Origin: Dokdonella sp041395345
Lineage (GTDB): Bacteria; Pseudomonadota; Gammaproteobacteria; Xanthomonadales; Rhodanobacteraceae
DNA: 64,000 nucleotides
NCBI RefSeq assembly: GCF_041395345.1
Contig: NZ_JAWLAR010000012.1
Coordinates: 62,001-126,000 of the forward strand
Direction: 5' to 3'
Of this stretch, positions 36,931-44,518 are shown piece by piece (within the stretch, counting starts at the first letter, position 1; each line of letters opens with the position of its first letter). The translations under genes and the position numbers were made by a program. A model generated the notes under the pieces. The model worked only from the letters and a program-made list of their open reading frames with translations, was not told where the DNA came from and searched no databases.

Positions 36931-37866
36931 TCAGATCAGCTTGATTTCGCGCAGACGCTGGAGCAGGTATTCGTGCGAAGTAATCGAGGTGGGATAACGG
37001 CTCGGATTGGCTTCGCTTGTGCAGGATGGCAACACGTCGAGGACCACGTCGGGATTGGGATGCAGGAAGAACGGCACCGAATAGCGTGGCTTGCGCGCAG
37101 CGTCGCCTGGCGGATTGACCACCCTGTGCGTGGTCGAAGGATAGACATGGTTGGTCAGCCGCTGGAGCATGTCGCCGATGTTGACGACGATCGCATCGCC
37201 CTCGGTCGTGATGGGCAACCACGAGCCATCGCGCGTCAGCACTTCGAGACCGGCGGCACTCGCACCGACCAGCAAGGTGATGAAATTGATGTCCTCGTGC
37301 GCCCCGGCACGGACATTCGGAATGTCAGCTGAAGTGATCGGCGGATAGTGGATCGGGCGCAGGATCGAGTTGCCGAAATTGGTCTTGTCCTCGAAGAAAT
37401 TCTCGGGCAGATCAATATGCAGGGCGAGCGCGCGCAGGACGCGCGTGCCCAGATCATCGAGTGCCGCGTACAGGCCATAGCCATGTTCGCGAAATCCCTC
37501 GACTTCGTCCGGCCAGACATTCGCCGGCATCACGCTGGCGAATTTCGAATCGCGTGGAATCTCCCGGCCTATGTGCCAGAACTCCTTGAGATCCGGATAC
37601 TGCGAATCCTTGGCGGTCTCGATGCCGAACGGCGTGTAGCCGCGTGCGCCACCTGTACCAGGCTGGTGATATTTCAGCTTGACCGCTTCCGGCAAGGCAA
37701 AGAACGCCTGGAATACTTCGTAGGCCGCGTCGATGTCGGACTTCGGAATGCCGTGGCCGCTGATGCAGCAGAATCCGAATTCCCGATAGGCTGCCCCCAG
37801 TTCATCGACGAAGGCGGCCTGGTCGGTCTCGTAGCGACGAATATCGAGCGTGGGTACGTGCTTCAT
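36931..37866 (-). CDS. Isopenicillin-N-synthase-family 2-oxoglutarate/Fe(II) oxygenase
   Basis: This is a non-haem iron oxygenase, 311 aa. It has the N-terminal DIOX_N region (FGFCCISGHGIPKSDID) and the jelly-roll core with iron ligands HED (GAHEDINFITLL) and His in PSTTHRVVNPPGD. The 2-oxoglutarate-binding Arg-x-Ser lies in RYSVPFFLHPNPD. The intact facial triad indicates an active enzyme. Bacterial members act on varied small molecules, so the substrate cannot be given. It is translationally close to the GT-C-like gene, which may mean a shared pathway (inference). The glmM stop is about 90 bases downstream of its start on the same strand side. Confidence 0.88.
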   Translation of the reverse strand: MKHVPTLDIRRYETDQAAFVDELGAAYREFGFCCISGHGIPKSDIDAAYEVFQAFFALPEAVKLKYHQPGTGGARGYTPFGIETAKDSQYPDLKEFWHIGREIPRDSKFASVMPANVWPDEVEGFREHGYGLYAALDDLGTRVLRALALHIDLPENFFEDKTNFGNSILRPIHYPPITSADIPNVRAGAHEDINFITLLVGASAAGLEVLTRDGSWLPITTEGDAIVVNIGDMLQRLTNHVYPSTTHRVVNPPGDAARKPRYSVPFFLHPNPDVVLDVLPSCTSEANPSRYPTSITSHEYLLQRLREIKLI

Positions 37867-37954
37867 GGTCGGATCCGGATCTGGCGTTCATGGATTCCGC
37901 GATGAGGCATGCACGTCCCCATCCCGAACCAGGTCGGGATTCTTTCACATACGC

Positions 37955-39304
37955 TCAGGAAAGGCGCCCCTGGGCGGCACGAACCGCACCGGCGAGTTCG
38001 TCGACCAGACGCGTGACGGTGTCCTTGTCGCTGGCTTCGACGGTGACGCGTATCAGCGGTTCGGTTCCGGATGGACGCAGGACCACCCTGCCAAGTCCGG
38101 CGAGTTGCGTTTGCACGTGGGCAAGGACGCGCTGCACTTCGGCATCCTCGACGATCCTGCTCGTAGCGGTCGCCTCGATATTGACCGTGGTCTGCGGCAC
38201 CTTGCGCATGCCGGCCGCACTTTCGGTGAGGCTTCGCTCGCTGCGGCCCAGCGCCTCGAGGACCTGCAGTGCGCTAACAATGGCATCGCCGGTCGATACG
38301 CGATCCAGGCACAGGATGTGTCCCGATGTTTCGCCACCCAGCACGCCATCATGCTCGCGCAGGGCCTGCATCACATAACGGTCACCCACTTTCGTGCGCA
38401 TGAACGGCACGCCAAGGGCCGCCATGGCCTGCTCGAGGCCGAAGTTGCTCATCAAGGTGCCGACCAGCGGGCCGCGCAACCGACCTTGTGCATGCCAATC
38501 GAGGGCAAGTATGTAGAGTAGCTCGTCACCGTCGACGACCTGCCCCCTTGCGTCAACCATCTGCAGCCGGTCGCCATCGCCGTCAAAAGCGATTCCCAGA
38601 TCGGCACCCAGCTCGGTGACCGTGCGACTCAGGGTTTCCGGGCTGGTCGATCCGCAGTCGCGATTGATGTTGAGCCCATCGGGTCGGTTGCCGATGGCAG
38701 TGACCTTCGCGCCAAGTTCGCTGAACATGTTCGGTGCAATCTGATAGGTCGCACCATGCGCGCAATCGACCACAAGATGGACGCCGTGCAGATTGAAGGA
38801 GCGCGCAACCGTCGATTTGCAGAACTCGAGGTAGCGCGCGGATGCGTCTTCGATGCGCATGGCCTTGCCGATCGCCTGCGACTCGACCGTCGAGAAGGGC
38901 GCATCGAGTTCGGCTTCAATGGCCAGCTCTACGGCATCGTCGAGTTTTTCCCCGATCGAGGAGAAGAACTTGATGCCATTGTCCTGATGGGGATTGTGTG
39001 AAGCACTGATGACGATTCCGGCGTCGGCCCGCATCGATCGTGTCAGGTAGGCGACGCCCGGCGTTGGCATGGGCCCGAGCAGGCGCACTTCGGCGCCGGC
39101 GGCAAGCAGGCCGGCTTCCAGTGCCGATTCGAACATGTAGCCGGAAACGCGCGTGTCCTTGCCGATCAGGACGACAGGTCTGTCTTCCTCGCGAGCAAGC
39201 ACGGCGCCCATGGCGCGCCCCAGCTTGAGCATGAATTCCGCCGTGATCGGCCATTGACCGACATGACCGCGAATGCCATCGGTACCGAAGTAGCGCTTAT
39301 GCAC
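37955..39304 (-). CDS. glmM: Phosphoglucosamine mutase
   Basis: GlmM converts glucosamine-6-P to glucosamine-1-P for UDP-GlcNAc, peptidoglycan and LPS synthesis. The product is 449 aa. The start is GTG at 39304 (HKRYFGTDGIRG). The phosphoserine catalytic loop is GIVISASHNPHQDNG, the metal loop is IAFDGDGDRLQM, the sugar-binding loop is GGETSGHILC, and the phosphate-binding loop is RPSGTEPLIRV. The start codon touches a heptad repeat arm (AATTCCC then GTG) and no Shine-Dalgarno sequence is visible. Confidence 0.98.
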   Translation of the reverse strand: MHKRYFGTDGIRGHVGQWPITAEFMLKLGRAMGAVLAREEDRPVVLIGKDTRVSGYMFESALEAGLLAAGAEVRLLGPMPTPGVAYLTRSMRADAGIVISASHNPHQDNGIKFFSSIGEKLDDAVELAIEAELDAPFSTVESQAIGKAMRIEDASARYLEFCKSTVARSFNLHGVHLVVDCAHGATYQIAPNMFSELGAKVTAIGNRPDGLNINRDCGSTSPETLSRTVTELGADLGIAFDGDGDRLQMVDARGQVVDGDELLYILALDWHAQGRLRGPLVGTLMSNFGLEQAMAALGVPFMRTKVGDRYVMQALREHDGVLGGETSGHILCLDRVSTGDAIVSALQVLEALGRSERSLTESAAGMRKVPQTTVNIEATATSRIVEDAEVQRVLAHVQTQLAGLGRVVLRPSGTEPLIRVTVEASDKDTVTRLVDELAGAVRAAQGRLS

Positions 39305-39512
39305 GGGAATTGGGATTCGAGAGTGGGCAATGGGAAAGCAGGTCGAACGGCGTAGCGCGCCGTTCGACTATCGAGTGTTGGGAAGACCAGCCAATTTTCT
39401 GCAAAAGATCAGGGAAACGAGTTCGAGTCGGCGGCAGCAGATTCATCGCGAACCCACCATCGCCCGAAAACCAGTTTTTCCGATTCCCAATTCCCTACTC
39501 CCCACTCCCGGC
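39303..39512. repeat. Heptad inverted-repeat element between dksA and glmM
   Basis: GGGAATTGGGATTCG and related units occupy about 39304-39334, with inverted units (CGATTCCCAATTCCCTACTC) at about 39481-39500, then CCCACTCCCGGCC. The arms are about 145 bases apart; the space between shows no gene. Confidence 0.75.
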
Positions 39513-39514
39513 CT

Positions 39515-40489
39515 TCAATCACCCATCTGCTTCTGGCGGTGTTCCCAGCGTTCCTGCGCGTCCAGGCACAATGTGGCAATCGGGCGTGCATCAAGCCTTT
39601 CCAGACCGATGTCTTCGTCGGTTTCCTCGCAGAATCCGTAGCGGCCTTCCTCGATGCGCTTGAGTGCCTTGTCGATCTTGGAAATCAGTTTCCGGTAGCG
39701 GTCACGCGTGCGCAGCTCGAGCGAGTTCTCGGTTTCGCGGGTGGCGCGCTCGGCCTCATCGCCCACGTCGCGCACTTCATCACGGAGATTTTCGATGGTC
39801 TGCTTCGACTCCTCCACGAGATCTTCACGCCAGCGCTGAAGCTTGCGGCGGAAATACTCGAGGTGGCGAGGATTCATGTATTCCTCTTTCGCCGACGGAC
39901 GGTAGCCTTCCGGCAATTCGACCACGGCATTGGTCGGCAGCGAGTAGCGGCCGTCCATCATGGTGACGCCTTTTTCCTTGTCCGAGGGCACGGCTCGTGC
40001 CTTGCGGCCTGCTGGAGCCCTCGATCTTGCGGGTGTTGCTGTCGTTGTTTCGATCACGGATGGCTTGGTTTTCTTGGTGGATTGGGTTGCAGGCTTCCTG
40101 GCCGCACTGCTCTTGACTGGCGCAGCCTTCTTCGCCGTCTTCGCAGCCTTTGCAGATGAGGCAGGGGCTTTCCTGATGGCAGGCTTTTTGGTCGCAGCGA
40201 CCTTCTTGCTGGCCGCCTTTGCAGGCTTGGTCGATTTGGCGGGTGCTTTCGCCTTCGTCGCAGGCGCGGGCTTCTTGCGTGCCGGAGCAGCCTTCTTGGT
40301 GGCTGCGGCTCGCTTTGCTGGCGCTTTCGGCTTGGCAACAGGCTTTGCTTTCGTCTTGCTTGCGGCCTTGGGCTTGGCTTTCGCGGCCTTGGCAACAGGT
40401 TTCGCCTTGGCCTTGGCTGCAGGCTTTGAACGCACCGCTGCCTTGGCCGACTTGGTGCCAGCTTTGGATTTCTGATTCGATTTCGCCAT
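39515..40489 (-). CDS. dksA: DksA-type RNA polymerase-binding protein with a long Lys/Ala-rich tail
   Basis: This regulator binds the RNA polymerase secondary channel and works with ppGpp in the stringent response. From ATG at 40489 (MAKSNQKSKAGTKSAKAAV) it is 324 aa, twice the E. coli length. Residues 1 to about 165 are a Lys/Ala/Pro-rich histone-H1-like tail. The DksA core follows (about 185-324): a coiled coil (HLEYFRRKLQRWREDLVEES), DVGDEAERATRE with the Asp tip region, and the C-terminal region YGFCEETDED and ATLCLDAQERWEHR. Of the four zinc-finger cysteines only two remain (CxxT and CxxA), as in zinc-independent DksA2-type proteins. A good promoter precedes it. Confidence 0.93.
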   Translation of the reverse strand: MAKSNQKSKAGTKSAKAAVRSKPAAKAKAKPVAKAAKAKPKAASKTKAKPVAKPKAPAKRAAATKKAAPARKKPAPATKAKAPAKSTKPAKAASKKVAATKKPAIRKAPASSAKAAKTAKKAAPVKSSAARKPATQSTKKTKPSVIETTTATPARSRAPAGRKARAVPSDKEKGVTMMDGRYSLPTNAVVELPEGYRPSAKEEYMNPRHLEYFRRKLQRWREDLVEESKQTIENLRDEVRDVGDEAERATRETENSLELRTRDRYRKLISKIDKALKRIEEGRYGFCEETDEDIGLERLDARPIATLCLDAQERWEHRQKQMGD

Positions 40490-40522
40490 TTCCGTCCTTA
40501 CCTTGTGACTCGGCGGCGGCGT

Positions 40523-40551
40523 GTTATAGCCTAAGTACCCGCCCCCGGCAA
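40523..40551 (-). promoter_or_regulatory. Sigma70 promoter of dksA
   Basis: On the minus strand TTGCCG (40551-40546), a 17-base spacer, then TATAAC (40528-40523). A GC-rich discriminator follows (CACGCCGCCG). It lies about 30 bases upstream of the dksA start. Confidence 0.65.
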
Positions 40552-40618
40552 CCGCTGTCTGAGTCAGACTTGCGGACGTTGCGGCTCGCCCTTGAGCACA
40601 CTCAACACTAACATCCTT

Positions 40619-40888
40619 GTGTCCCGGCTTATCCTCCACCTGCTGGCATTCTACAAGCGCTTCGTGAGTCCACTGCTGGGCTCGCGTTGCCGATTTCACC
40701 CCAGTTGCTCCGACTATTCGCGTGTTGCGGTAGCACGTTTCGGTAGTCTGCGGGGCAGCTGGCTGACCGTAAATCGCCTGTTGCGCTGCCAACCCTTGTG
40801 CGCCGGCGGCAGTGATCCTGTTCCGATGGATTTCAGCTGGCGACCCTTCCTACGCGAGAAACAGGAGCCTGGACACGATCATGAATGA
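40619..40888 (+). CDS. yidD: Membrane protein insertion efficiency factor YidD
   Basis: YidD is a small membrane-associated protein that assists YidC/Sec insertion. From GTG at 40619 it is about 89 aa. The family core is LLAFYKRFVSPLLGSRCRFHPSCSDYS in sense, with conserved CRFxPxCSxY, then GSWLTVNRLLRCQPLCAGGSDPVP. The frame opens at a TTG at 40592, which is also possible; neither has a good ribosome site. Unusually, it is not next to rnpA and yidC. Its end overlaps the dihydroorotase start by eight bases. Confidence 0.9.
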   Translation: MSRLILHLLAFYKRFVSPLLGSRCRFHPSCSDYSRVAVARFGSLRGSWLTVNRLLRCQPLCAGGSDPVPMDFSWRPFLREKQEPGHDHE

Positions 40889-42215
40889 CTGGCTGATTAC
40901 CAATGCACACCTCGTCAATGAGGGCCGTCGATTCAACGCAGACCTTCGCATTCGCAATGGACGCATAGAACGCATCGATTCCCAACTCGCCGCGAAACCG
41001 AACGAGAAGGTCTTCGATGCCGCTGGCCGATGGCTGATGCCCGGCATGATCGATGATCAGGTCCATTTCCGCGAACCCGGACTCGAACACAAGGCCTGCA
41101 TCGAAACCGAATCGCGTGCCTGCGTGGCGGGCGGCATCACCAGCTTCATGGAAATGCCGAACACCAAGCCGCCTGCGGTCAACAAGGAAGCCCTGGAGTC
41201 CAAGTACGAGCGCGGCAGGATTTCGTCACGCGCCAATTACGCATTCTATATGGGCGCGACCAACGACAATCTGGAAGACATCCAGAAACTCGATCCGAAG
41301 GCGGCACCCGGCATCAAGGTGTTCATGGGCGCCTCGACCGGCAACATGCTGGTCGACAACCCGGAGACTCTGGACGCGATCTTCCGCGACGCGCCCACAC
41401 CGATCATCACGCATTGCGAAGACACCCCGATGATCACCGCGAACGAGAACCGCGCACGGGAGCGCTGGGGCGATGACATTCCCGCCGAACAACACCCGCT
41501 GATCCGCTCTCGCGAAGCCTGCATCAAGTCCACGGAACTGGCGATCAGTCTTGCCCGCAAGCACGGCACGCGTCTGCACGTCCTGCACATTTCGACTGCG
41601 GATGAACTGGCGCTGTTCAGCCCGGGACCGATCTCGGGCAAGCGCATCACGGCCGAAACCTGCGTCCATTTCCTGCATTTCAGTGATGCCGACTACGCGC
41701 GGCTTGGACACCGCATCAAGTGCAATCCGGCGATCAAGACGGCAGACGATCGTGCAGCGATCACGCGTGCCCTGGCCGAATATCGCCTCGATGTACTTGC
41801 CACCGATCACGCCCCGCATCTTGCCGACGAAAAGGCACAGCCCTACACCCGTGCACCGTCCGGCTTGCCACTTGTTCAGTTCGCCGTGCAGGCAGCGCTG
41901 GAACGGGTTTTTGCCGGCGAACTGACTCTTGAGCGCGTTGTCGAGGCGATAACCCACGCCCCGGCCACCCTGTTCAACGTGCGCAATCGCGGATATCTGC
42001 GCGAGGGCTATCAGGCCGACCTGACCATCGTCGATCCGGATCGTCCGCACACCGTGACCCAGGCTGAAGTACTTTCCCGTTGCGCCTGGTCACCGTTCGA
42101 GGGCGAGACGTTCAAGTCGAGCATTGCCGCTACCTTCATCAACGGCATCCTCGCCTGGAACGATGGCCAGCTCGACGACAGCGTGCGAGGCGAACGCCTC
42201 GAGTTTGATCGGTGA
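40881..42215 (+). CDS. pyrC: Dihydroorotase (class I, PyrC/amidohydrolase)
   Basis: This enzyme closes carbamoyl aspartate to dihydroorotate in pyrimidine synthesis. The product is 444 aa from ATG at 40881. Amidohydrolase motifs are PGMIDDQVHFREPG, GGITSFMEMPNTKPP, the carboxylated Lys in GIKVFMGASTGNML, HCEDTP, LHISTADEL and the catalytic Asp in ATDHAPHLADEK. The first metal His of the usual H-x-H is Gln here (DDQVHF), a variant I believe is shared by a dihydroorotase subfamily, so activity is likely. It overlaps yidD upstream and the M23 peptidase gene downstream (GTGA). Confidence 0.92.
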   Translation: MNDWLITNAHLVNEGRRFNADLRIRNGRIERIDSQLAAKPNEKVFDAAGRWLMPGMIDDQVHFREPGLEHKACIETESRACVAGGITSFMEMPNTKPPAVNKEALESKYERGRISSRANYAFYMGATNDNLEDIQKLDPKAAPGIKVFMGASTGNMLVDNPETLDAIFRDAPTPIITHCEDTPMITANENRARERWGDDIPAEQHPLIRSREACIKSTELAISLARKHGTRLHVLHISTADELALFSPGPISGKRITAETCVHFLHFSDADYARLGHRIKCNPAIKTADDRAAITRALAEYRLDVLATDHAPHLADEKAQPYTRAPSGLPLVQFAVQAALERVFAGELTLERVVEAITHAPATLFNVRNRGYLREGYQADLTIVDPDRPHTVTQAEVLSRCAWSPFEGETFKSSIAATFINGILAWNDGQLDDSVRGERLEFDR

Positions 42216-43054
42216 GAGCGCGCCTGCTGGCTGCAGCGTTTCTGACGGCCCTGGTTGCGAGTTCCGCGATGGCGGACTCGACGGACTTGCGCGTGGTGTT
42301 TCCACCCAGCGCCGCCCAGGGCGCCATGGTGATTGGCAAGGTTCCGGCCGGAAGCACAGTGCATTACGCCGACAGAGATTTGCGCGTGACGCCTTATGGC
42401 ACGGTCGTTTTCGGAGTTGGCCGCGATGAGACCGGACCCCTGCAGGTGAACGTGCAGCGCCCGGACGGCAGCACGATCGTGGCCGAGATCCGCGTGGAAG
42501 CGCACGAATGGCCGATAGAGCGAGTCAACGGGGTTCCGCCGAAAACCGTGGATCCACCACCCGCGATTGCCGCACGCATCAAGCGCGAACAGGCACTGGT
42601 CGCGCAGGCGCGTGAGCGTGACGACGAACGGACCGACTTCACCGAGTCCTTCATTCGTCCGGTCGAGGGTCGCATCAGCGGTCGCTTCGGCAATCAGCGC
42701 GTCTACAACGGAGTACCGGGTTCCGCCCATTCCGGCATGGACATCGCCGCACCCGGCGGGACGCCTGTCAAGGCGCCAGCCAGCGGCATTGTCACGTTCG
42801 CCAACGACGACCTTTACCTGACCGGCGGCACCCTGCTGATTGACCACGGACACGGCATCAGCAGCAACTTTCTGCATCTTTCGCGCATCGACGTCGCCGT
42901 GGGTGATCGCGTCGAGCAGGGGCAAGTCATTGCCGCGGTCGGCGCCAGCGGTCGCGCCAGCGGCCCGCACCTGCATTGGGGCATGAGCTGGTTCGCCGTG
43001 CGCATCGATCCGCAGCAGGTCCTGGACGCGGCCAAACATTCCGCCAGCCATTGA
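42212..43054 (+). CDS. M23-family metallopeptidase (LytM-type), exported
   Basis: This is a predicted periplasmic peptidoglycan endopeptidase or LytM-fold regulator, 280 aa, from GTG at 42212 overlapping the dihydroorotase stop. The signal peptide is MRARLLAAAFLTALVASSAMA. An N-terminal beta domain (about 25-105) is followed by a linker and the LytM domain (about 145-270). The zinc ligands are intact: HSGMDIAAPGG (HxxxD) and the HLH of GPHLHWGMSW, so it is probably catalytic. The translational coupling to dihydroorotase is also found in related genomes, from memory. Confidence 0.92.
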   Translation: MRARLLAAAFLTALVASSAMADSTDLRVVFPPSAAQGAMVIGKVPAGSTVHYADRDLRVTPYGTVVFGVGRDETGPLQVNVQRPDGSTIVAEIRVEAHEWPIERVNGVPPKTVDPPPAIAARIKREQALVAQARERDDERTDFTESFIRPVEGRISGRFGNQRVYNGVPGSAHSGMDIAAPGGTPVKAPASGIVTFANDDLYLTGGTLLIDHGHGISSNFLHLSRIDVAVGDRVEQGQVIAAVGASGRASGPHLHWGMSWFAVRIDPQQVLDAAKHSASH

Positions 43055-43060
43055 GACAGT

Positions 43061-43716
43061 TCATTGCCGGTGCGCCGGCTTGCGGCGCAGGAACGGTTGC
43101 TCGATACAGCGATGCGGGAACTGCGCGACGACGATACGCGACGGAAAAACGGAAACCGGCAAGGTCCAGAACCTCGCAGCCGCGGACCAGGAATCCGGCA
43201 AGCGCGGGAGAATCACGGGAAGAATCGGCATGTGCCGCAGGTACACGCCGAACCAGATATCGCAGAAACGGCGCACTGGTCGATTCGCAGGCAAACGCCC
43301 GGTCGCAACCAGGCGAATCATTCCTGCGCCAGGCCAGATCGCAAGCCATCATGACTGCGACAAGTGCGGCTCCCGCCAGCATGCCGATGATGAACTGGTC
43401 GACGCACCCGGGCATCCGTTGCCTGGAAGCGACCCGTGACTGAACCTTTTTATCGCTGAAAGCCGGGTGCATGAAGCAGCGATAGCCATGTGCTGGTCAT
43501 GAGCCCGGCATGCAGCAGCCAGCCCCCTCGACGCCGGTCGATGAAGTCAGCCATCCGGGGCAGCACCCATCGGAACGAAAACGCGATCGGCAAGGTGAAG
43601 CAGGTCGCCCGGATCCGATACAGCAGCACCCACGATGCGGCAAGGCCGCGCGATCCGGCCAGCGCAGACTATTCCGGCCGCCGACGCTGGTCTGCATCGG
43701 ACGTGGATTCGCTCAT
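43061..43716 (-). pseudogene. Decayed or frameshifted acyltransferase-3-like gene
   Basis: Minus-strand frames here switch several times but together look like the C-terminal half of an OafA-type acyltransferase. One frame has MTSTWLSLLHAPGF, another FIIGMLAGAALVAVMMACDLAW, and a third FCDIWFGVYLRHMPILPVILP. That third frame ends with AQFPHRCIEQPFLRRKPA, the usual C-terminal signature of such enzymes. An ATG at 43716 overlaps the methyltransferase stop (ATGA) but meets a stop after 15 codons. It could be a true remnant or a gene with sequencing errors. The N-terminal half of a normal acyltransferase is missing, which favours decay. Confidence 0.6.
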
Positions 43717-44318
43717 CTGTCCGCGCGTTCCAGTTCAGATACCGACCGCTTCAAGTCCGGCGCCAGATAGCAATGCGAGCCACACGCCATCAGCCCGGCC
43801 TCGGCAAAGCGTTCGCGATACCACTTTGGCGAGCGCGCAATGAACCCTTTTGTATCCCCGTCGACAGGGTCCCTAGCGGTAAACAGTTCGATGAAGGCGA
43901 GACCTGCAAGGAGCTCTGGAAATCCCGACAGGCCCTTGCGCAGTTCAGCGGCTCGCAGGTAGTGGACAACATCGGAACAGACAATCAGGTCGAAACGCCT
44001 GTCGAATCGCAACTCGGCCAGATCGGCGAAACGCGCCGGACGCAGATTTCGCGAGCGACCGTAGCGGCGGATCGCATATTCGCTCGAATCCAGCCCCAGA
44101 TAGTCGATTCCAGGTCGCAAGGCGCGCAGGGGTGAACGCCAGATCCCTTCGCCGCAGCCGATATCCAGAACGTTGGTGATCGTTCGACCCAGATAGTATT
44201 CGGCCAGCCCGACAACCATCTGCACCTTGCGCCGGGTCTCCCCGCCCGCCCTGACCCGATGCTTGGGATCGCGATACCAGCGATCGAAATAGGCGCGATC
44301 ATAGGTTTTTTCTTTCAT
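43713..44318 (-). CDS. Class I SAM-dependent methyltransferase
   Basis: This Rossmann-fold methyltransferase is 201 aa. Motif I is NVLDIGCGEGIW, motif II is IDYLGLDSSEYAI, and the catalytic-region stretch is FDLIVCSDVVHYL. The N-terminus (KTYDRAYFDRWYRDPKHR) is typical of small-molecule or lipid methyltransferases of the Methyltransf_25/11 type. The substrate is unknown. The decayed acyltransferase gene follows directly, so both may once have modified the same product. Confidence 0.85.
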   Translation of the reverse strand: MKEKTYDRAYFDRWYRDPKHRVRAGGETRRKVQMVVGLAEYYLGRTITNVLDIGCGEGIWRSPLRALRPGIDYLGLDSSEYAIRRYGRSRNLRPARFADLAELRFDRRFDLIVCSDVVHYLRAAELRKGLSGFPELLAGLAFIELFTARDPVDGDTKGFIARSPKWYRERFAEAGLMACGSHCYLAPDLKRSVSELERADR

Positions 44319-44518
44319 GGGTTCTGGTCAGGATGCCTGGCGCCCATGGTACAGAGTGCGCAGACAGCGGCGAAGAATCCGGACGGACTGGGCCGCCAGC
44401 CCCTTGAAACCGTAGCGGCGCCCCCGGCGACCGGCTGGATCAGCCGATTGTGCACTTGCACATAAACCCGTAAGGCCTAAAGATGGGCGGATTGGTCATC
44501 GAATTCAGGGTCCATCGC

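Noticed and set aside
39664..40475. Plus-strand hydrophobic open frames opposite the dksA tail
   Set aside because: They are the complement of Lys/Ala codons, giving artificial Ala/Leu/Phe-rich translations.
39515..40792. Extended DksA start at 40792
   Set aside because: The extension overlaps yidD on the other strand and the dksA promoter; ATG at 40489 has a good ribosome site.
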